Below, one piece after another: positions 36,055 through 45,875 of a stretch of 64,000 bases of DNA; positions within the stretch are counted from its first letter, which is position 1, and each line of letters starts with the position of its first letter. Source of the stretch: Cognaticolwellia aestuarii (lineage in GTDB: Bacteria > Pseudomonadota > Gammaproteobacteria > Enterobacterales > Alteromonadaceae); NCBI RefSeq assembly GCF_002000025.1, contig NZ_MUZV01000007.1:186001-250000 (forward strand), in the 5' to 3' direction. Under the pieces are notes generated by a model. The model had not been told where the DNA came from. It saw only the letters and a program-made list of their open reading frames with translations, and searched no databases. Made by a program: the position numbers and the translations under genes.

Positions 36055-37102
36055 TGAAAACCAAGAGCTAGCAGAAACACAATCATCAGGGGGCTTTGAT
36101 GTTAATAAGCTTGATGGTGGTGAAAAAGCCGCAATTTTATTATTGAGCCTATCAGAAGAAGACGCTGCACAAATATTAAAACACTTAGAGCCGAAGCAAG
36201 TGCAAAAAGTGGGTATGATCATGGCCGGTATGGAAGATTTTACTCAGCAAAAAATTACTGCGGTGCATAAGTTGTTTATTAATGAAATTCAAAACTTCTC
36301 TACCATTGGTTTCCAAAGTGAAGAGTTTGTTCGTAAAGCCTTAACTGCTGCATTAGGTGAAGATAAAGCGGGCAACCTGATTGACCAAATTGTTATGGGT
36401 GGTGGTGCAAAAGGGCTTGATTCATTGAAATGGATGGATTCAAAGCAAGTTGCCAATATTATTCGTAATGAGCATCCGCAAATTCAAACCATTGTTTTAT
36501 CCTACTTAGAGCCTGAGCAGTCAGCTGAAATAATGACGCAATTTGCTGATAAAGTGCGTTTAGATTTGATGATGCGAATTGCAAACTTAGAAGAAGTGCA
36601 ACCAGCAGCATTACAAGAACTGAATGAGATCATGGAGAAACAATTTGCCGGCCAAGCGGGCGCACAAGCAGCGAAAATGGGCGGCTTAAAAGCCGCAGCT
36701 GACATCATGAACTATTTAGACACTAACGTTGAAGGCATGTTGATGGATTCAATTCGTGAACATGACGAAGAAATGAGTCAGCAAATTCAAGACTTAATGT
36801 TTGTCTTTGAAAACCTTGCAGATGTTGATGATAGAGGCATTCAAGCTATTCTCAGAGAAGTTCAGCAAGATGCCTTGATGAAAGCGATTAAGGGTACCGA
36901 TGAAGCCTTAAAAGAAAAAATTATGGCGAATATGTCTAAACGTGCCGCTGAAATGTTAGCGGATGATCTTGAAGCCATGGGGCCTGTTCGTATTAGTGAA
37001 GTAGAAGCCGCACAAAAAGAAATTCTTTCGGTTGCTCGTCGACTATCTGATGCCGGTGAAATTATGTTGGGTGGCGCAGGTGGTGGCGATGAATTCTTAT
37101 AA
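36047..37102 (+). CDS. fliG: FliG, motor switch and torque protein
   Basis: C-ring protein that contacts the stator and reverses rotation. The 351-residue protein has the N-terminal FliF-binding region (GGEKAAILLLSLSEEDAAQI), the EHPQ motif in IIRNEHPQIQTIVLSYLEPE, and the C-terminal torque helix region (FENLADVDDRGIQAILREV). It overlaps fliF by 8 bp and is followed by fliH. Confidence 0.97.
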   Translation: MSDENQELAETQSSGGFDVNKLDGGEKAAILLLSLSEEDAAQILKHLEPKQVQKVGMIMAGMEDFTQQKITAVHKLFINEIQNFSTIGFQSEEFVRKALTAALGEDKAGNLIDQIVMGGGAKGLDSLKWMDSKQVANIIRNEHPQIQTIVLSYLEPEQSAEIMTQFADKVRLDLMMRIANLEEVQPAALQELNEIMEKQFAGQAGAQAAKMGGLKAAADIMNYLDTNVEGMLMDSIREHDEEMSQQIQDLMFVFENLADVDDRGIQAILREVQQDALMKAIKGTDEALKEKIMANMSKRAAEMLADDLEAMGPVRISEVEAAQKEILSVARRLSDAGEIMLGGAGGGDEFL

Positions 37103-37126
37103 TAAAATAGCAATGGCCTTAGCATT

Positions 37127-37921
37127 ATGAAACCGCTTTCTCCCTTGAGTAATGCGGCGATAAGCCCAGAAGAAAGCCAGCATGTTGATAGCTGGACTGT
37201 GCCTAATGTGGAAGCAAAAAACTTACAAGACGAGGGCAAAACTAATGCCCTTGGTAAATCACGTAATTGGCGATATGAGCCGCCAGAGGAAACCGAAGTT
37301 GCTGAGCCCGCCCCGTTAACCGCAGAAGAAATCGAAGAAATTCGTCAAGCGGCATTTGACGAAGGTTTTGAGCAAGGTAAAGCTGATGGTTTCTCTAAAG
37401 GATTTGAAGAAGGCAGAGCCGACGGACACCAAGAGGGCTTAACCTCAGGCCATCAAGAAGGCCTTGAGCAAGGTCTAGCGCAAGGTAAAGAAACCATCGA
37501 ACAACAAATTACGGCTATGCAAACCTTGTTAGATCAACTTCATCAGCCTTTAGCAAATGTTGAAAAGAATGTTGAAGCACAATTATTACAACTTGTGGTG
37601 CAATTAACACAAGCAGTGACCAAGCATGAAGCTAAAACCAATCCGGATATTTTATTATCTGCAATTGCTGAAGGTGTTAAGGCCTTGCCAGGGCAGGAAT
37701 CGCAAATACAAATCTTATTGAACCCACAAGATATTAGATTAGTTGAAGAGAAATTTGGTGCTGGACATATACAGGCGCAAGGTTGGCAATTGCTTGCAGC
37801 GCCACAGTTGAACCCTGGTGGTTGTCAAATTGAAAATAGCACTTCAAATATTGATTTGAGTGTTAAATCGCGCTTGAGCGAGGTATTGGAATCATTTTTG
37901 CAAGAAGCATTACATCAATAA
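37127..37921 (+). CDS. fliH: FliH, regulator of the export ATPase
   Basis: Binds FliI and tethers it to the C-ring and export gate. The 264-residue protein has a striking Gly-repeat helix (about residues 78-125) where EGFEQGKADGFSKGFEEG and later units place Gly every fourth residue, a family hallmark. The C-terminal domain (about 150-260) has a V-type ATPase E-subunit-like pattern including AAPQLNPGGCQIENS. It lies between fliG and fliI. Confidence 0.93.
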   Translation: MKPLSPLSNAAISPEESQHVDSWTVPNVEAKNLQDEGKTNALGKSRNWRYEPPEETEVAEPAPLTAEEIEEIRQAAFDEGFEQGKADGFSKGFEEGRADGHQEGLTSGHQEGLEQGLAQGKETIEQQITAMQTLLDQLHQPLANVEKNVEAQLLQLVVQLTQAVTKHEAKTNPDILLSAIAEGVKALPGQESQIQILLNPQDIRLVEEKFGAGHIQAQGWQLLAAPQLNPGGCQIENSTSNIDLSVKSRLSEVLESFLQEALHQ

Positions 37922-37962
37922 ATTATAGTCAATAAACTCTATTTAAGCAGCGTGAAACTTCT

Positions 37963-39318
37963 ATGGTTGATATAAACCGCATTACAGAACGTTTAAAAAA
38001 CTGTGAAAAACTCATACATCCCCATAGTGTCTCAGTAGCAGGGCGCTTAGTCCGTGTTGTAGGGTTAACCTTAGAGGCCGTGGGGGTCAAAGCCCCCGTT
38101 GGTAGTCAGTGCTTAGTGGAAACATCGCAGGGCGATCTGATTGCTGAAATAGTTGGCTTTTCACAAGATATAACTTTTCTGATGCCTGAACAAAGTTTGC
38201 AGGGGGTCTTACCTGGTGCGCGAGTTGTGCCACTATCGACTAAGGCACGCTTACCACTTTCTATGGACTTGTTAGGTCGAGTTATCGATGGTGTTGGCAA
38301 GCCACTTGATGGTAAAGGGCCGATAAAAACGTTAGAAAATTATCAATATGATAGTAAACCCATTAATCCTCTGTCGAGGCGTGCTATTAGTGAGCCCCTT
38401 GATGTTGGGGTACGCTCAATTAACAGTTTCTTGACCGTTGGTGTTGGCCAACGTATGGGATTATTTGCAGGCTCGGGTGTTGGTAAGAGTGTACTGTTAG
38501 GCATGATGACACGTGGTACTAACGCTGATGTGATTGTCGTTGGTTTAATTGGCGAGCGTGGCCGAGAAGTCAAAGAATTTATCGAAGAAATTCTCGGTGA
38601 AGAAGGTCGTGCACGTTCAGTGGTGGTGGCTGCTCCCGCTGATAATTCTGCACTTATGCGGCTTAAAGGTTGTGAAACCGCAGTGCAAATTAGTGAGTAT
38701 TTTCGTGATCAAGGCTTAAAGGTTTTACTCTTAATTGACTCAATTACTCGCTATGCCCAGGCACAGCGAGAAATTGCATTGGCAGTAGGTGAACCGCCTG
38801 CAACCAAAGGTTATCCACCTTCGGTATTTTCTAAATTACCTCAGCTTGTTGAGCGGGCGGGTAATGGTGGCGATGGCCAAGGCTCGATCAGTGCTTTTTT
38901 TACCGTTTTAACTGAAGGTGATGACCTGCAGGATCCTATCGCTGATGCGGCACGTGCCATTTTAGATGGTCATATTGTCTTATCACGTAAATTAGCCGAT
39001 GCTGGGCATTATCCTGCGGTTGATATCGAAGGCTCAATTAGTCGTGTTATGCCAATGGTGACGAGTGAAGAGCACCAGCAACTTGCTCGACAATTACGTC
39101 AAGTTTATGCCTTATATCAAGAAAATAAAGATCTAATCTCAATCGGTGCCTATAGTAGAGGGACAGATCCTCGAATTGACCAAGCGATTGACTTGCAGCC
39201 CGTTATACAGTTTTTCTTACAGCAAAAAATGCTAGAAGTTATTCCTTATGATCAAAGCTTATCACAGCTGCAGGAAATTTTAGCTGCGGCGCAAGCTCAT
39301 GCCCAGAAAAACCAGTAA
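37963..39318 (+). CDS. fliI: FliI, flagellar export ATPase
   Basis: Cytoplasmic ATPase that energises substrate unfolding and release for type III export. The 451-residue protein has the F1-beta-like core with Walker A GSGVGKS (170-176), [15 protein letters not shown], Walker [18 protein letters not shown], and the signature [16 protein letters not shown] with [20 protein letters not shown]. It works with FliH and FliJ, its flanking genes. Confidence 0.97.
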   Translation: MVDINRITERLKNCEKLIHPHSVSVAGRLVRVVGLTLEAVGVKAPVGSQCLVETSQGDLIAEIVGFSQDITFLMPEQSLQGVLPGARVVPLSTKARLPLSMDLLGRVIDGVGKPLDGKGPIKTLENYQYDSKPINPLSRRAISEPLDVGVRSINSFLTVGVGQRMGLFAGSGVGKSVLLGMMTRGTNADVIVVGLIGERGREVKEFIEEILGEEGRARSVVVAAPADNSALMRLKGCETAVQISEYFRDQGLKVLLLIDSITRYAQAQREIALAVGEPPATKGYPPSVFSKLPQLVERAGNGGDGQGSISAFFTVLTEGDDLQDPIADAARAILDGHIVLSRKLADAGHYPAVDIEGSISRVMPMVTSEEHQQLARQLRQVYALYQENKDLISIGAYSRGTDPRIDQAIDLQPVIQFFLQQKMLEVIPYDQSLSQLQEILAAAQAHAQKNQ

Positions 39319-39345
39319 GCCACTTAACGCATAAACGGTAAGCCA

Positions 39346-39780
39346 ATGAAGCAGTTAAATACTTTATATAAATTTGAACTTGATAAAGAGCAAAAGGCCT
39401 CACAAGCCTTACAAGCGGCTGAGCTCGATTATCAACAAAATAAAGAACGTTTGAAAAGCGTTAGTGATTATCGCTTAGAATATATGAGACGACTTAATCA
39501 GCGTTCAATCGAAGGTATAGATAGCGCGACTTATAGCCATTTTCATGCTTTTATTGCCAAACTTGATAATGCCGCTCAACAGGTCAAAATTGCTGCACAT
39601 CAAGCTAAAGCGTTGGTTGAAACTAGAAAAAAACAGTGGTTAGAGCAAAGAAGAAAAATACAAGCAGTTGAGTTGTTGCGTGATAAAAAGTTAGCACAAC
39701 TTAGGCTAATAGCCGATAAGCAAGAGCAAAAAATGTTTGATGAAATTGCGACTCAACAATTTGTTCGGCGTCAGCGATAA
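39346..39780 (+). CDS. fliJ: FliJ, export apparatus stalk and chaperone-escort protein
   Basis: Coiled-coil protein of 144 residues that inserts into the FliI hexamer and activates the export gate. The whole sequence is predicted alpha-helical and Lys/Gln/Glu/Ala-rich (FELDKEQKASQALQAAELDY; LVETRKKQWLEQRRKIQAVE). Sequence similarity in this family is weak; order after fliI and length carry the call. It ends the fliE-J run; a new sigma-54 promoter follows. Confidence 0.9.
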   Translation: MKQLNTLYKFELDKEQKASQALQAAELDYQQNKERLKSVSDYRLEYMRRLNQRSIEGIDSATYSHFHAFIAKLDNAAQQVKIAAHQAKALVETRKKQWLEQRRKIQAVELLRDKKLAQLRLIADKQEQKMFDEIATQQFVRRQR

Positions 39781-39838
39781 GTGTTATCAGTACTGCGCTT
39801 AAATTAATAATTAAAAAACGAATAATTTACTGTTTAGT

Positions 39839-39854
39839 TGGAATAAAATTTGCT
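39839..39854 (+). promoter_or_regulatory. Sigma-54 promoter of fliK and downstream genes
   Basis: TGGAATAAAATTTGCT has GG and TTGC at the right 10-bp spacing; the -24 half lacks the CAC extension. The start would be near 39865, 55 bp before the fliK ATG. Confidence 0.7.
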
Positions 39855-39919
39855 TGTATCCCAGTATTGTTTACAAGGTTAATGCTGCTACTTTAAGTCT
39901 CCAGTAAAAAAGGTTTGTT

Positions 39920-42073
39920 ATGTCTCAAGTAAATTTATTGTCTGTTGATGTTGGCCAAAGCCCTGATATGAAAGGGAGTAAAGGTAATTCATCGATAAAA
40001 AATCAAGCGAAAGGCAGTGCTTTTTCTGATGAAATGGCACAACATTACCCTAAAAAAAACCAAGCTGAATCGGATGGTGATATAAACCGTAACGGCAAAC
40101 TTGTGTCTAAAACGGCAATTGAACAAGCCAAGAAGGTTAAAGCTGAAGATGCTCATATTTTGCCGGTACCGATCGATCGAGATGATAAGTTAGTAAAGGT
40201 CACAGTTGATACTATTGATGACCAACACACTCTACCTGTTCCAGTAACGCCAGAAACAGAAGCCTTAAATACTAAAGCAGAAACTGCTGATGACCAGCAC
40301 ATTTTACCTGTTCCTGTCGCCGCTAAAAGCGAAGTTCTAAATGTTAAAGCTGATGCAGTTGATGACCAACATACTTTACCCGTTCCGGTAACACCTGAAA
40401 ACGAAGCTTTAATTATTAAAACTGATACCATTGATGACCAGCACACCTTGCCTGTTCCGGTAACGCCAGAAACCGAAGCTTTATATGCTAAAACTGCTGC
40501 CATTGATGATCAACACACTTTGCCTGTTAATGCTATAACCGAAACTGAAGCAGTAAATACCAAAGCGAGAGTAAGTGATGATCAACATACCTTGCCTGTA
40601 CCAATAACCCCATTAGCAGGTGAAAATAAAGCCAAATCCGTTACTGATAAAGGTGCCATTGATAGCGCTAGTGTCGCGGTGTATCAGCAAAAACAAACGA
40701 TTGATGGTCAAGTGGGAAATGGAGCGACTGCAAGCACTGAAAACGATGATACGGTCAATTTATTAAATATGTTAAATGGTGCGCAAAAACTGTTGGCGAA
40801 GTCGAATGAAGCACAAGCGAGTATCGAGAAAGAGAGCAACAGTTCGCTGCAACAAGCACAACATGCATTAGTCAATAATAAAAGTGAAATGCACGGTAAG
40901 CCCCTAACAACACAGCAGTATCAAGGTTCATTAGCAAAAAACATGGTTGATGATGTGATGCCAGCAAACAGCAAAGTAGATGGCGTGTTATCAGGTGATA
41001 TCAATGAGTCTGATAATGAGCCAGAAATAACCACACCAACGCAATTAACTCCACAATTACTTGCGCAAGAGGCTGACTCAGCATCGGCTAGTAAACAAAA
41101 TGCCATACCAGAATCAAAAGATAATAAGCTAGAAAGTGAGTCATTAAATAAAGCGCAAGAAGTAGTCGCAGCTCAAAAGTCACTGTCAGCTGCATTAAGC
41201 GCTGAAGAGAAAGCCGAGGTTGTAGAAGGTGAAGCTATTAGCCTGCAAAATGTTAAGCAAACTAATGTCGTTGAATTTAATTCAACTACCGACAAGGAGC
41301 CAAAGCGTAATATTAATCAAAAAACGATAGCGGTTGCTGCAACATCACCAGCAGAAAGCCAACTTGATACTGAGCAAAATAAAGTGATGAGCGATGCTAA
41401 AGAGGCAACATTAAGTACAGAACCTGATGTTGAGTTAATGGGCAAAGCGGAAAGTGAAAAGCAAGTATTATCAGCTGATAAGGTAGCATCAAGCTTTAAC
41501 CAAACCCTAGATGCTCATGCAACTAGGTCAACTCCAAGTTCAGGCGAGTTAAGCGCACAACAAGAGCAAAGTTATCAGAATACGCTTGATAAATTAACCT
41601 CCAATACAGTACAAACACAAAAATCAACTACAGTATTGCAGACAGAAACTATTGCTATTTACCGTAAAGACTTTGCTGATGCGGTTAAAGATAAAGTGAT
41701 GGTAATGATAAACCAAAAAATTCAGCAAGTAGATATTCAGCTTGATCCACCTGAGATGGGTAATATTCACGTCAGAGTGAATTTGCAAAATGAACAAGCA
41801 GCAGTGCAATTCATTGTTCAAAACCAACAAGCAAAAGATGCATTGGAACAAAATATTGGTAAGTTACGCGATATGTTAGCTGACAATGGCGTTGATGTTG
41901 GTGATGCTAATATTGAGCAACGTCAAGCACAAGAGCAAGGTGGTAATGCTTTTAATGGTCAGCGTGCAAATGGTTCAAATGGTGGTGTTAGTGATGGTAC
42001 GAGCAATGAAGTTGAACATACGGTTGTCAATTTGACAAAAGCTTCATCAACGGGTGTTGATTACTATGCTTAA
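39920..42073 (+). CDS. fliK: FliK, hook-length control protein with tandem repeats
   Basis: Molecular ruler that sets hook length and switches export specificity through FlhB. At 717 residues it is much longer than the enteric protein (about 400). Residues ~76-240 hold seven 24-residue tandem units centred on DDQHTLPVPVTPE. The rest of the N-terminal part is Gln/Glu/Ser-rich and probably unfolded. The conserved C-terminal domain (about 590-680) has IQQVDIQLDPPEMGNIHVRV and RDMLADNGVDVGDANIEQRQ. The identity rests on that domain and gene order. Confidence 0.92.
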   Translation: MSQVNLLSVDVGQSPDMKGSKGNSSIKNQAKGSAFSDEMAQHYPKKNQAESDGDINRNGKLVSKTAIEQAKKVKAEDAHILPVPIDRDDKLVKVTVDTIDDQHTLPVPVTPETEALNTKAETADDQHILPVPVAAKSEVLNVKADAVDDQHTLPVPVTPENEALIIKTDTIDDQHTLPVPVTPETEALYAKTAAIDDQHTLPVNAITETEAVNTKARVSDDQHTLPVPITPLAGENKAKSVTDKGAIDSASVAVYQQKQTIDGQVGNGATASTENDDTVNLLNMLNGAQKLLAKSNEAQASIEKESNSSLQQAQHALVNNKSEMHGKPLTTQQYQGSLAKNMVDDVMPANSKVDGVLSGDINESDNEPEITTPTQLTPQLLAQEADSASASKQNAIPESKDNKLESESLNKAQEVVAAQKSLSAALSAEEKAEVVEGEAISLQNVKQTNVVEFNSTTDKEPKRNINQKTIAVAATSPAESQLDTEQNKVMSDAKEATLSTEPDVELMGKAESEKQVLSADKVASSFNQTLDAHATRSTPSSGELSAQQEQSYQNTLDKLTSNTVQTQKSTTVLQTETIAIYRKDFADAVKDKVMVMINQKIQQVDIQLDPPEMGNIHVRVNLQNEQAAVQFIVQNQQAKDALEQNIGKLRDMLADNGVDVGDANIEQRQAQEQGGNAFNGQRANGSNGGVSDGTSNEVEHTVVNLTKASSTGVDYYA
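40145..40648 (+). repeat. 72-bp tandem repeat array inside fliK
   Basis: Unit starts are at 40145 (degenerate), 40217, 40289, 40361, 40433, 40505 and 40577, each exactly 72 bp apart. The protein unit is 24 residues, with DDQHTLPVPVTP at its head and a variable Glu/Lys/Ala-rich tail. Copies differ by many synonymous and some amino-acid changes, so the array is not recent. Confidence 0.95.
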
Positions 42074-42116
42074 AGTGAAGTTAATCGTCCTGAGCTAGGG
42101 ACAAAGCGAATTGAAT

Positions 42117-42125
42117 TGGTATAAT
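42117..42125 (+). promoter_or_regulatory. Possible extended -10 promoter upstream of fliL
   Basis: TGGTATAAT is a perfect TATAAT with an extended TG, 80 bp before fliL. No -35 match is seen. In this AT-rich gap it may be chance; fliL may simply be cotranscribed with fliK. Confidence 0.3.
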
Positions 42126-42204
42126 TGGCAAAACTCGTTGGATTAGCCGCTATTCAAGGATATAGTTCAACTATAGATATACATACTATTTAAAGGCAAG
42201 AATC

Positions 42205-42744
42205 ATGGCTGATGAAAAAGAACTTGAAATGGATAGTTCGGGTAAGAAAAAAAAGCTAATCATAATTATCGCTATTGTTGTGATTTTAATCGCAGGTGGT
42301 GCGGCGGCATTTTTTCTGCTTGGTGGTGAAGATGAGGTTTCGCAAGCTGAGCTTGATGCCGCTTTAGATTCAGGTTCAACAGGTCAAGTCGCTGAAACTA
42401 CTGCAGATGCAGATGTAAAACTTGGTTCAGCACTATATGTGCCTATGCCAAGACCATTTCGCTTTAATGTACCGGGTGCTTTACGTGATCGTTTTGTTGA
42501 GATACGTGTGCAATTATTAGTACGAGGCGCAGATAATGAAGAAGCGGCCAAAAAGCATGTACCGTTAATAGAGAGTACGTTATTGGCGGTGTTTTCTCAG
42601 TCAAATGCTGATGACCTTGCAACCAGTGCCGGAAAAACCTCATTAAAACAAAAATCCTTAGCGGAAGTTCATGCCATCATGACCGAAGTGGAAGGTAGTA
42701 AAATTGTAGAAAAAGTGCTGTTTACCGGCTTTGTAATGCAATAA
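42205..42744 (+). CDS. fliL: FliL, flagellar stator-associated protein
   Basis: Inner-membrane protein that rings the stator units and supports torque under load. The 179-residue protein has a short charged cytoplasmic N-terminus, one membrane segment (about 17-37, LIIIIAIVVILIAGGAAAFF) and a periplasmic stomatin/SPFH-like domain (YVPMPRPFRFNVPG; HVPLIESTLLAVFSQSNADD). It heads the fliLMNOPQR-flhB block. Confidence 0.95.
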   Translation: MADEKELEMDSSGKKKKLIIIIAIVVILIAGGAAAFFLLGGEDEVSQAELDAALDSGSTGQVAETTADADVKLGSALYVPMPRPFRFNVPGALRDRFVEIRVQLLVRGADNEEAAKKHVPLIESTLLAVFSQSNADDLATSAGKTSLKQKSLAEVHAIMTEVEGSKIVEKVLFTGFVMQ

Positions 42745-42786
42745 TTTTAAAGTGTAATTAAATTAATAAGATAAAGAGACTAGCGA

Positions 42787-43848
42787 GTGAGCGATTTATT
42801 ATCTCAAGACGAAATTGATGCACTTTTACACGGTGTTGATGATGTTGAAGAAGAAGATGTAGAAGAGGAAGTTTCTCATGCAGAAGGGACTTCTGACTAT
42901 GACTTCTCTTCGCAGGATCGTATTGTTCGTGGTCGAATGCCAACGCTTGAAATGGTTAATGAGCGTTTCGCTCGGCATATGCGTATTAGTCTGTTTAACA
43001 TGATGCGTCGAACTGCTGAAGTTTCTATTAACGGTATCCAAATGATCAAGTTTGGAGAATATGTACACACCTTATTTGTCCCAACAAGTTTGAATATGGT
43101 GCGCTTTCGCCCGTTAAAAGGCACAGCATTAATTACCATGGAAGCTCGTTTAGTTTTTATTTTAGTTGATAACTTCTTTGGTGGTGATGGTCGCTATCAT
43201 GCGAAAATTGAAGGCCGAGAGTTTACACCTACCGAACGTCGTATCGTACAAATGCTGTTGAAAATAATCTTTGAAGATTATAAAGAAGCTTGGTCGCCCG
43301 TTATGGACGTTTCATTTGAATACCTCGATTCAGAGGTTAACCCGTCTATGGCTAATATTGTTAGCCCGACAGAAGTGGTGGTTATTAGCTCTTTTCATAT
43401 TGAACTTGATGGTGGTGGTGGTGATTTCCATGTCGCCTTACCGTATTCCATGCTAGAGCCGATCCGTGAACTGCTTGATGCCGGTGTGCAAAGTGATAAA
43501 GAAGACACCGATATGCGTTGGTCCAAGGCGTTACGTGATGAGATCATGGATGTGCCTGTTGAATTGTCGACTAAATTTTTAGAAGTAGAGCTATCCTTAC
43601 AAAAAATTATGGACTTTAAAGCCGGTGATATTATTCCTATTGAAATGCCCGATCATATCACTGTCTTAATTGAAAACTTACCGTCGTTTAGAGCTAAGCT
43701 TGGTCGCAGTCGTGACAATTTGGCATTAAAAATTGAATCAAAAATTAGACGTCCAGAATCAGTGAAATCAGAGTTAACTATTCTAACTAAAGGTGGCAAA
43801 CGCTTAGACAGTGATGCCGAATTGCATATGTTAGAAGATGACTTATAA
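42787..43848 (+). CDS. fliM: FliM, motor switch protein
   Basis: Middle C-ring protein that binds phospho-CheY. The 353-residue protein begins with the CheY-P-binding peptide LLSQDEIDALLHG, then an acidic linker (VDDVEEEDVEEEV), the CheC-like middle domain (RHMRISLFNMMRRTAEVS; PTSLNMVRFRPLKGTALI) and the C-terminal SpoA/FliN-like domain. The start is GTG at 42787. Confidence 0.96.
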   Translation: MSDLLSQDEIDALLHGVDDVEEEDVEEEVSHAEGTSDYDFSSQDRIVRGRMPTLEMVNERFARHMRISLFNMMRRTAEVSINGIQMIKFGEYVHTLFVPTSLNMVRFRPLKGTALITMEARLVFILVDNFFGGDGRYHAKIEGREFTPTERRIVQMLLKIIFEDYKEAWSPVMDVSFEYLDSEVNPSMANIVSPTEVVVISSFHIELDGGGGDFHVALPYSMLEPIRELLDAGVQSDKEDTDMRWSKALRDEIMDVPVELSTKFLEVELSLQKIMDFKAGDIIPIEMPDHITVLIENLPSFRAKLGRSRDNLALKIESKIRRPESVKSELTILTKGGKRLDSDAELHMLEDDL

Positions 43849-43910
43849 GTACCAATACATAAGATGTGGTGTAAAAATCGCATAAGTAGATAATAGGTAA
43901 ATAATAAATA

Positions 43911-43936
43911 AATAGCGTAGTCATTTTGACGCTATT
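43911..43936. repeat. Inverted repeat in the fliM-fliN gap
   Basis: AATAGCGT (43911-43918) and ACGCTATT (43929-43936) are perfect 8-bp arms with a 10-nt loop, 24 bp before the fliN ATG. No U tract follows, so it is not a clear terminator; it could be an mRNA processing or stability hairpin. Confidence 0.5.
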
Positions 43937-43959
43937 GCGTAAATTTAAGGCGAGATAGT

Positions 43960-44352
43960 ATGAGTACAGAAAACGAAGGTGATTTAGGCATGTGGGACGA
44001 AGCGATGGATGAGCAAGCTGCCGCAGAAGCTGCTGAAACCGTCGAGTTAGAAGATCTTCAAGAAGATAGCGAGCCAATTACCGGCGAAGAAAAGCGTAAG
44101 CTCGATGCTATTTTAGATATTCCCGTCACTATTTCTATGGAAGTAGGTCGTAGCCACATCAGTATTCGAAATTTACTCCAGCTTAACCAGGGTTCAGTTG
44201 TTGAACTAGATCGAGTTGCTGGTGAGGCACTTGATGTTTTGGTTAATGGTACTTTAATTGCCCATGGCGAAGTCGTGGTAGTAAACGATAAGTTTGGTAT
44301 TCGTTTAACCGACGTTATTAGCCAAGTTGAACGTATTAAGAAATTAAAATAA
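43960..44352 (+). CDS. fliN: FliN, motor switch protein
   Basis: Lower C-ring protein of 130 residues. An acidic N-terminal tail (residues 1-45) precedes the SpoA domain with LDIPVTISMEVGRSHISIRN and LNQGSVVELDRVAGEALDVL, ending in FGIRLTDVISQVERIKKLK. It also docks FliH-FliI. The fliO ATG follows 6 bp after the stop. Confidence 0.97.
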   Translation: MSTENEGDLGMWDEAMDEQAAAEAAETVELEDLQEDSEPITGEEKRKLDAILDIPVTISMEVGRSHISIRNLLQLNQGSVVELDRVAGEALDVLVNGTLIAHGEVVVVNDKFGIRLTDVISQVERIKKLK

Positions 44353-44358
44353 TTGCCA

Positions 44359-44823
44359 ATGAAAAATTTTCTTTCGGCAATTATCATTTGGTGTACTTGT
44401 TTAGCCTTGGCTAATGCTGAAGAGCTTGTCAAAGATGTGACTGCTGTAGATATTGCCCCTGTTGAAGTAGGTAAGCATGTAGCAACGAATATGGATGCTA
44501 TGAGTATGATCCTTTCATTATTCATGGTGTTAGCGGTAATTTTTGTTAGTGCTATTGTTCTCAAACGTTTTCAAGGTGTGCGCCACTCTATTAATGGTTT
44601 AAAAGTAGTCACCAGTATGCATTTAGGTGCAAAAGAAAAGCTTGTTGTTGTGCAAGCTGGCAAACAGCAATTATTACTTGGTGTCACTGCTCATCAAATT
44701 ACTTTGTTAGAAACGCTTGATGAACCCTTAGTACCTAATCAAGAAAGTAGTACTGATTTTAGCCAATCGTTTGCCAAGTTACTTAAACAGAAAGCTATAA
44801 AAACTTATGATAAAAAAAAATAA
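44359..44823 (+). CDS. fliO: FliO, export gate assembly protein
   Basis: Inner-membrane scaffold that helps FliP assemble. The 154-residue protein has an N-terminal signal-like segment ([17 protein letters not shown]), a central membrane helix (about 53-73, [19 protein letters not shown]) and the conserved cytoplasmic [20 protein letters not shown] with [17 protein letters not shown] at 44359 is preferred over an upstream in-frame TTG. It overlaps fliP by 17 bp. Confidence 0.93.
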   Translation: MKNFLSAIIIWCTCLALANAEELVKDVTAVDIAPVEVGKHVATNMDAMSMILSLFMVLAVIFVSAIVLKRFQGVRHSINGLKVVTSMHLGAKEKLVVVQAGKQQLLLGVTAHQITLLETLDEPLVPNQESSTDFSQSFAKLLKQKAIKTYDKKK

Positions 44824-45604
44824 AGCATCATTATTATCGCTAAATAAAATCGTTACTTGTCTAGTGATGATTTTATCATTGTTGCTAATAAGTCATACTA
44901 GCTATGCTGCGGATGATCTTTCATTGTCGGCATTGACCTTAACGACTAATCCTGATGGCTCTCAAGAATACTCGGTTACCTTACAAATATTAATTTTTAT
45001 GACTGCGCTGAGTTTTATACCTGCGGCAGTGATAATGATGACATCTTTTACCCGTATTGTGGTGGTAATGGCTATTTTACGTCAAGCTTTTGGTTTACAG
45101 CAAACACCATCAAACCAGGTCATCATTGGTATTACATTATTTATGACTTTGTTTATTATGACGCCGGTATATAACCAGATTAATGAGCGAGCGATCCAGC
45201 CTTACTTGCAAGATCAATTAACCTCAGTCGAAGCTGTTAATAAAGCCAAAGTGCCATTACGAGCGTTTATGTTAGAGCAAACGCGTATTAAAGACTTAGA
45301 TACTTTGGCGCAAATGGCAGGTATAAAGCAAGTGGATAAACCGACCGATTTACCGATGACAGTTATTATCCCTGCTTTTGTTATCAGTGAGTTAAAAACT
45401 GCATTTCAAATTGGTTTTATGCTTTTTATCCCGTTTTTGATCATAGATTTAGTTGTTGCAAGTATTTTGATGGCAATGGGGATGATGATGCTATCGCCAA
45501 TGATTGTTTCATTGCCTTTTAAACTTATGTTGTTTGTCTTAATTGATGGCTGGAATTTAGTGATAGGCACCTTGGCAACAAGTTATGGTATGGGAGCCAC
45601 GTAA
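44807..45604 (+). CDS. fliP: FliP, export gate core protein
   Basis: Main subunit of the FliPQR export gate. The 265-residue protein has a cleavable signal peptide ([13 protein letters not shown]), then membrane segments and the signature [20 protein letters not shown] and [20 protein letters not shown]. It overlaps fliO upstream, and its stop overlaps the fliQ ATG by one base. Confidence 0.97.
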   Translation: MIKKNKASLLSLNKIVTCLVMILSLLLISHTSYAADDLSLSALTLTTNPDGSQEYSVTLQILIFMTALSFIPAAVIMMTSFTRIVVVMAILRQAFGLQQTPSNQVIIGITLFMTLFIMTPVYNQINERAIQPYLQDQLTSVEAVNKAKVPLRAFMLEQTRIKDLDTLAQMAGIKQVDKPTDLPMTVIIPAFVISELKTAFQIGFMLFIPFLIIDLVVASILMAMGMMMLSPMIVSLPFKLMLFVLIDGWNLVIGTLATSYGMGAT

Positions 45605-45873
45605 TGGGTCCAGAGGTATTTGTTGATATATTACGCGATGCGTTATTTCTAGTTATTGTCTTGGTCAGTGCTGTTATTGTTCCTAGTTTACTTGTCGGTT
45701 TAGTTGTTGCTGTTTTTCAGGCGGCAACGTCAATAAACGAGCAAACTTTGAGCTTTTTACCGCGTTTAATCGTTACTTTACTCGCACTGATCATGGGCGG
45801 GCATTGGTTAGTACAGAAATTGATGGATTATACCATTCGACTCATTGGTAGTATTCCCAGTGTCGTGAGTTAA
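45604..45873 (+). CDS. fliQ: FliQ, export gate protein
   Basis: Small two-helix gate subunit of 89 residues. Motifs are VSAVIVPSLLVGLVVAVFQA and ATSINEQTLSFLPRLIVTLL, typical of FliQ/SctS. The start codon overlaps the fliP stop (TAATG). fliR follows 2 bp after its stop. Confidence 0.97.
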   Translation: MGPEVFVDILRDALFLVIVLVSAVIVPSLLVGLVVAVFQAATSINEQTLSFLPRLIVTLLALIMGGHWLVQKLMDYTIRLIGSIPSVVS

Positions 45874-45875
45874 CC

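Noticed and set aside
40153-40503. A 116-codon repetitive open frame on the minus strand of fliK
   Set aside because: It is the reverse-strand shadow of the fliK tandem repeats, with no ribosome site.
42120-42160. Two TTGG motifs upstream of fliL as a sigma-54 promoter
   Set aside because: No GC at the required 10-bp distance; the nearest candidates have TG or AA at -12.
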